64,000 nt of DNA, taken from assembly GCF_026410925.1 (NCBI RefSeq), contig NZ_CP112972.1, positions 1,674,001 to 1,738,000 of the forward strand, written 5' to 3'. This document shows positions 43,469 to 52,557 of the stretch, in pieces. Position numbers and translations under genes: made by a program. This DNA comes from Halovenus salina. Its GTDB lineage: Archaea; Halobacteriota; Halobacteria; Halobacteriales; Haloarculaceae. The notes beneath the pieces were generated by a model. The model was given only the letters and a program-made list of their open reading frames with translations, was not told the DNA's origin and searched no databases. Each line of letters starts with the position of its first letter. Positions within the stretch are counted from its first letter, which is position 1.

Positions 43469-44415
43469 CTGACGATACTGTCGTCGTCACCGGTGCAGCC
43501 GGATTCATCGGCAGATGGGTCGTCAAAGAGCTGTTAGCGCGTGACTACACGGTTCGGGGACTCGACGACCTCTCGAATGGGTCACGACGGAACGTTGCAG
43601 CGTTCGATTCGAATCCAGGGTTCGAACTCGTCACCGGCGATGTCACTGACCGGGAGACTGTCGAGGCGGTGTTCGACGAAGACGTTACAGCTTGCTTCCA
43701 CCTCGCTGCAGAAATCGACGTGCAGGAGAGTCTCGACGACCCACGGCGACACTTCGAGACGAACGTGACAGGGACCGAGCGGGTACTCGAAGCGTGCCGG
43801 CGGACGGAGACGAGACTTGGCCTTGTTGGCACATGTATGGTCTACGACATGGCGGACTCCGAGACAGGCATCGACGAGACACATCCGGTGAAGCCGGCAT
43901 CTCCGTACGCCGGGAGCAAACTCGCCGCAGAGAATCTCGCCGAGAGCTACTATCACGGCTACGGGTTGCCGGTGACGATTCTCCGACCGTTCAACACGTA
44001 CGGCCCCCACCAGAAGACCGGCATGGCGGGCGGTGTTGTCTCTATCTTTACCAACCGTGACCTGCAGGGAGAGCCGCTGAAAATCTTCGGCGACGGAACA
44101 CAGACACGCGACCTGCTGTACGCAACTGACTGTGCCCGCTTCGTCGTCGATGGAACTTTCTCTGAGGCTGCCGTCGGCGAGGTGCTCAATGCGGGGACCG
44201 GGTCGGATATCTCGATCAACGAACTCGCGGAGCTGATCGCAACTGACCAGACAGAGATCACCCACGTCGAGCATCACCACCCCCAGAGTGAGGTCCAGAA
44301 GTTACAGTGTGACCCGACGAAAGCAAGGGACCTGCTCGACTGGGAGCCCGAGGTCACTCTCGAAGAGGGCGTCAGTCGTTTACGCGACTGGATGCAAAGA
44401 AGAGACGAACAGTAA
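43465..44415 (+). CDS. NAD-dependent sugar epimerase/dehydratase
   Basis: 316 residues of extended-SDR type. TGAAGFIGRWV binds NAD, and the active site has YAGSKLAAENLAE (Tyr-x3-Lys). The sugar-binding TFNTYGPHQ-like segment is RPFNTYGPHQKTGMAGG. It resembles UDP-glucose/GlcNAc 4-epimerases and dTDP-glucose dehydratases. In this operon it may supply a second glycan sugar or modify the 4-keto intermediate; classical pseudaminate synthesis needs no such enzyme. It overlaps the dehydratase gene by 4 bp and ends 1 bp before the aminotransferase ATG. Confidence 0.85.
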   Translation: MTDDTVVVTGAAGFIGRWVVKELLARDYTVRGLDDLSNGSRRNVAAFDSNPGFELVTGDVTDRETVEAVFDEDVTACFHLAAEIDVQESLDDPRRHFETNVTGTERVLEACRRTETRLGLVGTCMVYDMADSETGIDETHPVKPASPYAGSKLAAENLAESYYHGYGLPVTILRPFNTYGPHQKTGMAGGVVSIFTNRDLQGEPLKIFGDGTQTRDLLYATDCARFVVDGTFSEAAVGEVLNAGTGSDISINELAELIATDQTEITHVEHHHPQSEVQKLQCDPTKARDLLDWEPEVTLEEGVSRLRDWMQRRDEQ

Positions 44416-44416
44416 G

Positions 44417-45604
44417 ATGCCAGGGAAGCAACCGGCACACTACCGCGGCGACCCAGTCCGTGAGGAGGTCCTCGGCTACGGAAGCCAGAGTATCACGGAC
44501 CACGAGAAAGAAGCGGTTGTCGAGGCGCTCGAAGGAGATTACATCACTCGTGGCCCGACAGTCGACGAGTTCGAACGACGTGTTGCCGATTTGGTCGGCG
44601 TCGAGCACGCTGTCGCAACAACTTCAGGCACAACTGCGTTACACCTCACAGGCCGAGCCGCTGGGTTCGAGGCGGGGGACGAGGTGATTACGACACCGCT
44701 CACCTTCGCGTCGACATCTCACGCGGCGACCTACTGTGGCGCAGAGCCAGTGCTAGCAGATATCGACCCACACCGGCGGACACTCGATCCCGATGCAGTG
44801 CGTGAGCAGATCACCGAAGACACTGCTGGGATTATTCCGATGCACTATGCGGGCCATCCCGCAGATATCGAGGGACTGCTCGACGTTGCAGACGAGCACG
44901 ACCTGACTGTTATCTGGGATGCCTGTCACGCGTTCGGGGGGACCTGGCGTGATGAGGCGATTGGCGCACAGCGGGATATGGCGATTTTCAGCTTCCATCC
45001 AGTCAAAAACATCACCACGGGCGAGGGCGGGATGGTCGTTACCGACGACGACGACCTCGCAGAGCGGCTGCGACAGTTGCGGTCGTTCGATATGGACTAC
45101 GACCCAGCGGGCCACGAATCCGAGCCCTGGTATCAGGTGACCGAAGGCATTGGATACAACTACAACGTGACAGATATGCAGGCTGCCCTAGGACTCGCCC
45201 AGCTCGATCGGCTGGATGAGTTCAAACAGCGACGTGACGAAATTGCTGCCCGCTACGACGAGGCATTTGCCGATATTCCAGGCCTCCGGACGCCGCCAGA
45301 GCCGGTCGAGGCAGACCCGATGTATCATCTCTATGCGGTTGAAGTTCGCGAGGAGTTTGGCTGTGATCGCGAGGAGTTTGTCAACGCGATGCACGCTGAG
45401 AACATCGGCGTACAGGTTCACTATGTGCCACTGTATTACCATCCGTTCTTCCAGGAGGAGTACGGCTATACCGAGGGCATGTTCCCCGAGACCGAACGCG
45501 TCTACGAGGGCGTAGTGAGCCTTCCACTCCACGCGGAGATGAGCGACGACGACATCGACGATGTTGTGCGGGCTGTTGAGCGACTGCACGCCCACTGGAA
45601 CTAG
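44417..45604 (+). CDS. pseC: DegT/DnrJ-type sugar aminotransferase, PseC-like
   Basis: 395 residues from ATG 44417. The PLP-binding Lys197 lies in FSFHPVKNITTGEGG, the precise wording of PseC-type enzymes, and WDACHAFGG supplies the cofactor-stacking region. It would add the 4-amino group to the keto sugar from the first gene, using glutamate. It is third in the plus-strand operon, 1 bp after the epimerase stop. About 110 bp then separate it from the synthase gene, which has its own TATA-like element. Confidence 0.85.
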   Translation: MPGKQPAHYRGDPVREEVLGYGSQSITDHEKEAVVEALEGDYITRGPTVDEFERRVADLVGVEHAVATTSGTTALHLTGRAAGFEAGDEVITTPLTFASTSHAATYCGAEPVLADIDPHRRTLDPDAVREQITEDTAGIIPMHYAGHPADIEGLLDVADEHDLTVIWDACHAFGGTWRDEAIGAQRDMAIFSFHPVKNITTGEGGMVVTDDDDLAERLRQLRSFDMDYDPAGHESEPWYQVTEGIGYNYNVTDMQAALGLAQLDRLDEFKQRRDEIAARYDEAFADIPGLRTPPEPVEADPMYHLYAVEVREEFGCDREEFVNAMHAENIGVQVHYVPLYYHPFFQEEYGYTEGMFPETERVYEGVVSLPLHAEMSDDDIDDVVRAVERLHAHWN

Positions 45605-45715
45605 CGCGTCTCGGAGCCAGCACGGGGAGGACGGCTCTGGAAAGACACCTGTCTGTTACAGAATGTCGTTCGTGAGTCAGAAGCATTTATCCTGTTGTGA
45701 TTGATGGTATCTGCT

Positions 45716-46771
45716 ATGTCAGACTTCTCTATCGGAGACCATCCGATTGGCCCGGATGAGCCGACATTTGTGATTGCCGAGGCGGGCTCGAATCACAACG
45801 GAGACATAGAGACTGCAAAAGAGTTGATAGATGTCGCCGCTGATGCGGGTGCAGACGCGGTGAAGTTCCAGACGTTCCGCGCCGAGGATATGTACGTCGA
45901 GGAAAGCGGCGAGGCGGAGTATCTCGAAGACGAGCGCTCGCTCTACGAGATTATCGAGGACATGGAGATGCCCTACGAGTGGATACCGGAGCTGTACGAG
46001 TACTGCAAAGAGCAGGGTGTCTGCTTCATGTCGACGCCGTTTGACGAGCGCTCGGCCGACGAGCTCGAAGCGTATGTCCCGGCATTCAAGATTGCGTCGT
46101 ACACCATGTCTCATCACCCGTTTCTGGAACACCTCGCCAGCATGGACAAGCCAATAATCATGTCTACCGGTGCACACGAAATGGCTGAGGTGGCCGAGTC
46201 TGTCGACACACTCGACAGCGTCGGATTCGACGAGTTGGTCCTGTTGCAGTGTGTCGCGGCGTATCCGACGCCACTAGAGTTGATCAACGTCCGTGTCGTC
46301 GAAACACTTCGGGAGGAGTTTGGTGTGCCAACTGGCTTATCCGATCACACACTCGACCCGACGACTGCACCGAGTACGGCGGTTACACTCGGCGCGTCGG
46401 TCGTCGAGAAACATTTCACTCTCGACAAATCGATGGAAGGCCCGGACCACCAGTTCGCGCTCGAACCCGACGAACTCGATGTGATGGTCGATGCGATACG
46501 GAAGACCGAATCTGTTCTCGGGACCGGGCACAAGGAAGTGATAGAGGTAGAACAGGAGCTACACGACATCGCAAGACGACGAATCCACGCGGCGCGTGAC
46601 ATCAACGAGGGCGAGATCATAACCGAGGAAAACATCGCCGTGCTCCGGTCGGGCAAGCGCGAGCCCGGACTCAAACCCAAGTTTTACCACGAGATTCTCG
46701 GTACGACTGCCACAACTGCGCTCGGCGAAAATGATGGCATCTCGTGGGACGATATCTCGATGGACGAGTGA
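45716..46771 (+). CDS. pseI: NeuB-family nonulosonic acid synthase, PseI-like
   Basis: 351 residues from ATG 45716 (TTTAT about 30 nt upstream suggests a leaderless start; a shorter ATG-TTG option lies at 45701-45704). The TIM-barrel opens IAEAGSNHNGD, continues with ADAVKFQTFRAEDMY and CFMSTPFDERSADELE, and has GLSDHTLDPTTAPSTAVTLG. A C-terminal antifreeze-like SAF domain carries RRRIHAARDINEGEIIT. It condenses a 6-carbon diacetamido sugar with phosphoenolpyruvate to give a 9-carbon nonulosonic acid. With PseG and PseC nearby, pseudaminic acid is the likely product. Sialic or legionaminic acid synthase remain possible. Confidence 0.9.
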   Translation: MSDFSIGDHPIGPDEPTFVIAEAGSNHNGDIETAKELIDVAADAGADAVKFQTFRAEDMYVEESGEAEYLEDERSLYEIIEDMEMPYEWIPELYEYCKEQGVCFMSTPFDERSADELEAYVPAFKIASYTMSHHPFLEHLASMDKPIIMSTGAHEMAEVAESVDTLDSVGFDELVLLQCVAAYPTPLELINVRVVETLREEFGVPTGLSDHTLDPTTAPSTAVTLGASVVEKHFTLDKSMEGPDHQFALEPDELDVMVDAIRKTESVLGTGHKEVIEVEQELHDIARRRIHAARDINEGEIITEENIAVLRSGKREPGLKPKFYHEILGTTATTALGENDGISWDDISMDE

Positions 46772-46798
46772 TCTGTTACTCTCTCGCCTGAGTACCTG

Positions 46799-47260
46799 TT
46801 ATAAATCGATGAGATACTCGCCCTCGCTTTCTTCTGTCGAACTAATCCTTTCGAATCCTACTTTCTCGAAGAGGTTCTGTGACGCCTCGTTATCTTTGGC
46901 AATTTTGGCTCTTGCTTCAGCGTAGTTTTGTTCTCGCAGCCAATCAGTAATAAAGTTCAGTGCGTCCGTTGCGATACCGTTCCCCCACGATGTGATTTCA
47001 CCGACATACACACCAACCTCTGGTGTCTCTGTTTCGAGATCGGCCACAGAGACTGAGCCTACATCACGCCATTGCTCAGCGGTGTTGATGACAATTATCC
47101 AGTCGCGCCGATTCTCTCGCGACTGCCACCATTCGAGATGATTCTCCCAGACGAGTGGTTCGTCTTGTTCCGAGAAGTGGTGATATACTTCGGGATGTGA
47201 CCGCCATGCGAGCAGTAATTCTAAATCATCCGCTGTCGCTGGTCGGAATTCTATTTTCAC
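46799..47260 (-). CDS. GNAT-family N-acetyltransferase, possible PseH role
   Basis: About 153 residues from GTG 47260, where the fold begins (VKIEFRPATADDLELLLAWR). A longer frame starts with GTG 47320 and would overlap PseG by 11 bp. Typical RimJ/RimL-like GNAT elements are VGVYVGEITSWGNGIATDAL (acetyl-CoA loop) and NEASQNLFEKVGFERI. It is third in the minus-strand arm after the cytidylyltransferase and PseG, the right company for the step that N-acetylates the 4-amino sugar made by PseC. The end (STEESEGEYLIDL) is acidic. It converges on the synthase gene, 27 bp apart. Confidence 0.8.
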   Translation of the reverse strand: MKIEFRPATADDLELLLAWRSHPEVYHHFSEQDEPLVWENHLEWWQSRENRRDWIIVINTAEQWRDVGSVSVADLETETPEVGVYVGEITSWGNGIATDALNFITDWLREQNYAEARAKIAKDNEASQNLFEKVGFERISSTEESEGEYLIDL

Positions 47261-47309
47261 TCTTTCTTTCCTTCTCCCGTCAGCAATAATAGATTTGCGG
47301 AACAGGAAA

Positions 47310-48308
47310 TTAGTTAGCACTGATCACGTCTGCGACTCGGGCCGCTCCACGGCCGTCGACAAGCGTGCGACCGCGGGAACGCCGTTCCCGACGCCGCTCC
47401 GGACTGGTCATATACTCCGCTATTGCTGTTTTGAACGTCACGGTGTCTGCGTCTGGGTCCAGTACCGTAGCGAGATCGCGTTCCCGAAGTGCATCTGTAA
47501 TCTGTTCCTGATTCGGCGCGACGGGGAGACAGATAATCGGCGTCCCGAGGCCGAGCAACTCGTAGATGGTACTGCTGGCGGTTGTGATTGCAAAATCTGC
47601 CCGGTACATTCTCTCGGGAAGGTCCTCTGGGTCACGAACTACAGAGACTGTCGTCGTCACGTCATCTGCGACATCTCTGACGGTTTGCTCTTGTGCTTCC
47701 GAGAATCCTGGCCCAACAATTGCATCCACGTGTACGTCTTGATTATCGAGCGCTCGTATGACGTGTGGTGTTCGTTTCTCTATGTCGCTTCCGCCCATCG
47801 TCACGAGGACGTACTGCGGGACGTCTCGCCACGGCGGTTGCTCTGCCATCTGTGTCGTAATCTCTTCACGCAAGAGCACGTACTCAGGGCCCAGATACAC
47901 CTCTGGGGGCGAGCCATGGTACTCGTAGTCCATGTCTGTGGCATGGATGTTCCCGTTCGTGAATATATCAGCACAGACTGCGTGTCTGTCGTCGTCTTGA
48001 AGCACTGCGAGCGTTGTTCGGTCCCGAGTTGCTCTCTGATACTCGGTATCGACCGGATAAGAGTCGGTGAACACAGCATCTGGCTGTGTCTTTTCGAGCC
48101 ACTCGACGAACGGCTCTGGATTGTCACGAGACGGAAGTGAGGCGGTTTCGACGCCGTTTGGACACACCTCGTTGACATGTTCTGGTGTCGTCGTGGCGTA
48201 GGTGACGTCGTGACCTTGACTCAGCAGTGCGCCAGCCAGTGCACCCGACCGAACCAGATGGCCGTATCCAATCTCTGGGCCTCCGTCAGCGCGGATTACC
48301 AGTTTCAT
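47310..48308 (-). CDS. pseG: UDP-sugar hydrolase PseG
   Basis: 332 residues with a MurG-like GT-B fold. The start, RADGGPEIGYGHLVRSGALA, carries the family's catalytic His at position 17. The donor domain has LVTMGGSDIEKRT and TTASSTIYELLGLGTPIICLP. PseG removes UDP from UDP-2,4-diacetamido-2,4,6-trideoxy-altrose and so separates the pseudaminate route from legionaminate, which uses a NeuC-like epimerase. Its ATG overlaps the stop of the cytidylyltransferase gene by 1 nt (TAATG). Confidence 0.9.
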   Translation of the reverse strand: MKLVIRADGGPEIGYGHLVRSGALAGALLSQGHDVTYATTTPEHVNEVCPNGVETASLPSRDNPEPFVEWLEKTQPDAVFTDSYPVDTEYQRATRDRTTLAVLQDDDRHAVCADIFTNGNIHATDMDYEYHGSPPEVYLGPEYVLLREEITTQMAEQPPWRDVPQYVLVTMGGSDIEKRTPHVIRALDNQDVHVDAIVGPGFSEAQEQTVRDVADDVTTTVSVVRDPEDLPERMYRADFAITTASSTIYELLGLGTPIICLPVAPNQEQITDALRERDLATVLDPDADTVTFKTAIAEYMTSPERRRERRSRGRTLVDGRGAARVADVISAN

Positions 48309-49060
48309 TATTTTGGTTTCTTCTGAGAAACTGTCGTGTTTATGTCAGCCAGACCGTGCTCGTCGATGTAGTCGACGGCGTCAGCAAATCCTGGCGTTCG
48401 GTCGTATTCGAGGCCATCGAACACTGCGCGAAGAAGTTTGTAATCTGCGGCTTCGTCTAATGTGAGCCTGAGATTCGGTCGGTTCTGAGGAGACCCCTTT
48501 CTAAACGTCTCTTCGGCTGTCACGCTGTGGAACTCGAACTGGTCTGGGTTGTCTCTATAATAGAGTGTGACATGTTCCAGATGCGCCGGGTCCTGTGCGT
48601 GCTCGTGGACACGGTTGAAACTCTCGAAGGTGAACACCTCGACATCGAGTCCGCGCGGGAACGTCCGTTCGAGGATATTCGTCGCGTACTCGACACCAGT
48701 GTCGCGTCGTTGTGCAATTACCTCGTCGACAGTCGCCGGGTCGAGCAACGGACAATCTGCGGTGATGCGAACCACTTCGTCGGCATCCACAGATTCGGCC
48801 GCACGGTACATCCGGTCGAGAACGTTCTCTTCGTCTCCCCGGAAGACCTCGACACCAGTCTGTTGTGCGTGCCACTCGATGATGTCGTCTGCCTGTTTTG
48901 TCGACGTTGCAACGACGACGGTGTCGATGTTTGTCGCGGATTGAACTCTATCGACGACATGGTCAAGTTCGAACCGGCCACCGAGCGGAAGCAGGACCTT
49001 GCCTGGAAGTCGCGTCGATCCCATTCGTGCCTGAATTATTGCTACTGTGTGGTGGCTCAT
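48308..49060 (-). CDS. Cytidylyltransferase activating a nonulosonic acid (PseF/SpsF-like)
   Basis: 250 residues. The nucleotide-binding opening IIQARMGSTRLPGKVLLPLG is the SpsF/PseF/NeuA type, with ITADCPLLDP holding the metal-binding acid and PRGLDVEVFTFE the sugar site. It would form the CMP-activated 9-carbon sugar needed for transfer. It is first gene of the minus-strand arm and is preceded by a symmetric TATA element (GTATTAAATAC, 49091-49101). SpsF-like members can also take other sugars, so the CMP-pseudaminate role rests on context. Confidence 0.82.
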   Translation of the reverse strand: MSHHTVAIIQARMGSTRLPGKVLLPLGGRFELDHVVDRVQSATNIDTVVVATSTKQADDIIEWHAQQTGVEVFRGDEENVLDRMYRAAESVDADEVVRITADCPLLDPATVDEVIAQRRDTGVEYATNILERTFPRGLDVEVFTFESFNRVHEHAQDPAHLEHVTLYYRDNPDQFEFHSVTAEETFRKGSPQNRPNLRLTLDEAADYKLLRAVFDGLEYDRTPGFADAVDYIDEHGLADINTTVSQKKPK

Positions 49061-49272
49061 TTAGCTCGATACAAATGAGATGGCGCATCTGTATTAAATA
49101 CTGTCCCTCTTCTGTGGACCCGTTTGTTTATCGAATTATAAGTCGAATACCTCGAGGTCATCCGAAAGTCAAAGCGTTCCGTACTCACAAAAGTCTCCGT
49201 TTCTCGAACGACTTGACCCCGAGGCAGTTGACTGTGATAGCGCCCGAAGAGGAGTCACCAACCGGACCTAAA

Positions 49273-50727
49273 TCAGGAGGCGATAGCCTCTTTCACGAAT
49301 AACACGTCCTCTTTCGTGAGGAATCCCATCAGGAAGCCAAAAGTTCCGTACACAATAATGCCAGTTGCCACAAGGATTGGGAGTCCGACCAATGCAGGCG
49401 TATGGACAATTGGCTGAATTCCCCGGACAGCGCCCCCCATCAGTGCTGACGCGATGAGGACCTTGCTGAGGACTCTCAGAGAGATTGTGAAGCGCTTTCG
49501 TTTCCATACGACTACGACAGCGAGACCAAATACGAGGCTTCCAAGAGTCGATATTGATGCACCTGTTGCGGCATAGGTTGGGACCAGAACAAAATTTGCT
49601 CCGATGTTTACAATTGCGACCGCCGTCCACAGTACTGCAGACCCGCGTGATTGACCATCCGAGAGAAGAGTTTGAATAAGTATATTGAACAGTCCGTACG
49701 CGAGCATTGCTGGCGCAAGCAGATACATCAAGTCTGTATACCCTTGAACTGTCGTAGAACTCAGGACTCGTAAGAGAGGGTCTGCGATAACAATCAGACC
49801 GATGGTTGCTGGAATGCTCAGTATCAGAAAATATTCCAGTACACTACTCAGTCGGCGTCGGTACTCTTTGATGTTGTTGTTCTCATGTAGGGACGCAAGG
49901 TCCGGAAACAGGACTGTCCCAATGGCCAGCGAGACGATACTCAGGCCGCTTGCGGTCGCGTATACGACCGCGTACCCACCGGTAACATCAACGTTATGAA
50001 AATACGTGATTAGATACCGGTCACTCACGTTCACGACCCAGTACATCATTCCAGTCGCGATTAGTGGAACACCAAATCGGAGATAGTGGTCGATACGTTC
50101 GAAATTTGGACGGGCGACCCCGAAGTCAGCCACGACATAACCACCGAGGACAATCGAAAGAACGACATGGAAAAGCAGATACGCCACAAATATCGCGAGA
50201 ATAGACTCGAACCGAATAGCAGCCACGATGATGACCAGGATTTCACCCACTGAGCGGACAGATTTCACCCCCGCGAACACCGTCATCCGCCGCTGTGATC
50301 GATAAAACTGTGTCGACTGCCTCGTAAACAGTGAGAAAAGGAGGACACCGGCAAGGATAACGACTAGGTGTGATTGTTCTTTCCCGCCGAACGCAACTAT
50401 CGCAATCGGATTCTGCAAGAGCATCATGAACCCACCGACGATCACTGCTACGATGAACGTCACAACGATAATTGCCCAGAATTCGCCACGAATCCGCTCT
50501 TCGGATGCATCCACTAGCAATTTGTTCGTTGCTGCTCCGAGGCTCAGGCTCGCGACGCTGGATACAAGAGTCAAGCCGATGGCAAAATTTGTCCACAAGC
50601 CGTAGGCACCTGAATCGATAATTTTCGTCACGACTGGGATGAGGATGATTCCTCTGAGTTTGTTGACCAACTTCGGTAGCGTCGAGATAAGAAAATCCGT
50701 TATGAACTTTTTTCGGCTCTCTGCCAT
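49273..50727 (-). CDS. Polysaccharide flippase (Wzx/MATE-like)
   Basis: 484 residues with about 14 membrane helices, in the MOP superfamily layout (RGIILIPVVTKIIDSGAYGLW in helix 1-2; LIATGMMYWVVNVSDRYLIT; GTVLFPDLASLHENN). It should flip a lipid-linked oligosaccharide across the membrane. Its start lies 1 bp after the stop of the KpsC/S-like gene, implying one transcript. It is then separated by ~210 bp from the next gene on the strand, the cytidylyltransferase. Confidence 0.85.
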   Translation of the reverse strand: MAESRKKFITDFLISTLPKLVNKLRGIILIPVVTKIIDSGAYGLWTNFAIGLTLVSSVASLSLGAATNKLLVDASEERIRGEFWAIIVVTFIVAVIVGGFMMLLQNPIAIVAFGGKEQSHLVVILAGVLLFSLFTRQSTQFYRSQRRMTVFAGVKSVRSVGEILVIIVAAIRFESILAIFVAYLLFHVVLSIVLGGYVVADFGVARPNFERIDHYLRFGVPLIATGMMYWVVNVSDRYLITYFHNVDVTGGYAVVYATASGLSIVSLAIGTVLFPDLASLHENNNIKEYRRRLSSVLEYFLILSIPATIGLIVIADPLLRVLSSTTVQGYTDLMYLLAPAMLAYGLFNILIQTLLSDGQSRGSAVLWTAVAIVNIGANFVLVPTYAATGASISTLGSLVFGLAVVVVWKRKRFTISLRVLSKVLIASALMGGAVRGIQPIVHTPALVGLPILVATGIIVYGTFGFLMGFLTKEDVLFVKEAIAS

Positions 50728-50728
50728 A

Positions 50729-52135
50729 TTATCTGGTTCCGAGGTACTCCGTTATCGACTCGGCAAAGGTTTCCACGTTCTCCGGACGGGTATCGCCCCA
50801 CGATCCGTCGTAACTCGATTCACGAACACCATGGGCGAACGCAGCGATTTCCTTCTCGGCCAGACCCTCAGACGTTACAGCGTTGTCGAGTACACTCGGG
50901 AGGGCGTCTGGATTTCTCAGGTCGTGGGTGTACCCACCGTCGCTGTAGAATGCATCGGCGAGCGTGAGAACCGGTTTACCGTACATTATCGCTTCGTACC
51001 CGACTGTGTTATTCAGTGTGACAACCGCATCTGCGTGTGTGATAACGTCCCGTCCGGAGATGGTCGGTGCGATTGCCTTCGAGTATCGGCTTATTGCCCG
51101 CACATGTGACAGCGGGAGTGCACCCAGTTGCTGGGGGTGGTCCTTGACAACCAACTCGTAACCGAGTGGGAGCGAGCGCGAAAGATACTCAATCAGCCAC
51201 AGTTGATTATAGAACGCTGGTGCCCGCATCGTCACGCGTGACTCTCGGAAGTAGTGAAGTGGGTAGAAGATATACCGGGTTGATTCGATGAGTTCGCGTG
51301 AGGACTGTTCGTCCATGTACCACTGTTTACTTATTTTTCCGAGGGCGCGCTTTGCGACGCGCCGACGAAGCCAGTCGATTGCGACGGGTCCGATTTCGTG
51401 TTTGTACTCTCGAATCCGTTGCAGTTTTCGCTGTATGTTATCGAAGAGGGTCTCCGGTTGGCCAGGGTACTCAATCACTGCCTTCCGGTTGCCAGCGACT
51501 GTCTCTCGTAGCTCTTGGGCAGATTCTCGTTCCTCTTGTGTCATATCCTCGTATGTTGCTGCTTCAATGGAAGGAAACTGCATCTCTTCCGTTGATCGTA
51601 AAAATATTTTTCCAGAGAGTGGTGAAACAGACGCTCGGACAGAGGGATAGTCGTGGTAATCAGCAACCCGCTGAAGTGCTCGACGGAGAATCTCTGCACC
51701 TTGCCACTGGAGAGGTATCCCGCCGTCGCCGTTCTCATAGAGAGTATCGAGAAAATCAAGCGTCCGGTGCAGGAGGTCAAGATATGACTTGTAATCCATG
51801 GATTCAACACCGGACAACCAGTACCGTCGTGCCGACGGTGAGTCGTAGCTTCTGTCGTACACCATCTGTGGAAACACGAGCCGTTTTGGACTGTCGATCC
51901 CGTATTTCTCACAGAGTGCATTAAGCCCAGTCGTTGGTTCGTGGTTCAAGTAATCTCGTCGATACTGTCCCGAGGAAAGTGTCTTCGCCGCCGTCTCTGC
52001 GATGTTCCTATTCTGTGGAATGTATACCGGGAGAGCCCCTCTCTCTTGGATTTCCTCCCCGACAAGGTCCAGAAACTCCACTATCGAATTCGAGTGAAGG
52101 GGGAGAATAAATCGACCTGAAGGGACTGAATCCAT
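50729..52135 (-). CDS. Capsule-synthesis (KpsC/KpsS, PF05159-like) protein, candidate nonulosonate transferase
   Basis: 468 residues from ATG 52135 (a GTG lies 15 nt upstream). The C-terminal half matches the Capsule_synth pattern: IFYPLHYFRESRV, a helix, then YELVVKDHPQQLGALP, and VVTLNNTVGYEAIMYGKPVLTL followed by AFYSDGGYT. Bacterial KpsC and KpsS are Kdo transferases that use CMP-Kdo, a relative of CMP-nonulosonates. Here CMP-pseudaminate seems to be made by adjacent genes, so it may attach that sugar. The N-terminal ~200 residues (ARRYWLSGVESMDYKSYLDL) are unlike named families. It precedes the flippase in a two-gene unit. Confidence 0.72.
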   Translation of the reverse strand: MDSVPSGRFILPLHSNSIVEFLDLVGEEIQERGALPVYIPQNRNIAETAAKTLSSGQYRRDYLNHEPTTGLNALCEKYGIDSPKRLVFPQMVYDRSYDSPSARRYWLSGVESMDYKSYLDLLHRTLDFLDTLYENGDGGIPLQWQGAEILRRALQRVADYHDYPSVRASVSPLSGKIFLRSTEEMQFPSIEAATYEDMTQEERESAQELRETVAGNRKAVIEYPGQPETLFDNIQRKLQRIREYKHEIGPVAIDWLRRRVAKRALGKISKQWYMDEQSSRELIESTRYIFYPLHYFRESRVTMRAPAFYNQLWLIEYLSRSLPLGYELVVKDHPQQLGALPLSHVRAISRYSKAIAPTISGRDVITHADAVVTLNNTVGYEAIMYGKPVLTLADAFYSDGGYTHDLRNPDALPSVLDNAVTSEGLAEKEIAAFAHGVRESSYDGSWGDTRPENVETFAESITEYLGTR

Positions 52136-52225
52136 ACAATGTAGTCGCACGGCAATCTATGAAATGCGTTTTGATAAAAGCCCCATCGGTTATCAGTATT
52201 GAACTGAATTATCGTCGGGTTATGC

Positions 52226-52557
52226 GGTAGTGTTCAGATAAGGAATTTCAGTGGCGATTGAGACAGAGAAGGCCCTCGGTACTCTCGACTCCCGCGCCTC
52301 GCTGCGCGTGGTTCGAAAGAGCGGAGCTCTTTCGTCATCACGAAAATCTTTGATTTTCGAACGACTTCGGCCGCAAGCGGCCTGCAGTGTCTCCTCACGG
52401 CGCAACGCGCCGTTCGGACGGGCCGAGGCGGCAGTGCCGCCTCGCGGCTTACGTCGTCGGGGTTCGTCGAGAGCGCTTCGCCCTTTCAGTCCACCAGGAT
52501 TCACTAAATTGGCCGGCAGAAACTGGCTCGTTGATTGGTGCTTATCTGAACACCGCC
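52226..52557. mobile_element. MITE, 332 bp, with 17-bp inverted ends and 8-bp target duplication
   Basis: The left end GGTAGTGTTCAGATAAG and the right end (reverse complement GGCGGTGTTCAGATAAG) differ at two of 17 bases. GGTTATGC is duplicated perfectly at 52218-52225 and 52558-52565. An 8-bp duplication suits IS6-family elements, whose haloarchaeal members I recall having GTGTTCAGATAAG-like ends. No transposase is encoded. The interior is a row of perfect hairpins with about 3-nt loops: 52314-52334, 52341-52359, 52369-52382, 52397-52413 and 52424-52444. It lies between two divergent genes, 80 bp before the 52637 start. Confidence 0.8.

Noticed and set aside
49061-49272. 212-bp gap between flippase and cytidylyltransferase considered as holding another mobile element
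   Set aside because: No inverted ends or duplications found; it fits a promoter region with the symmetric TATA at 49091-49101.
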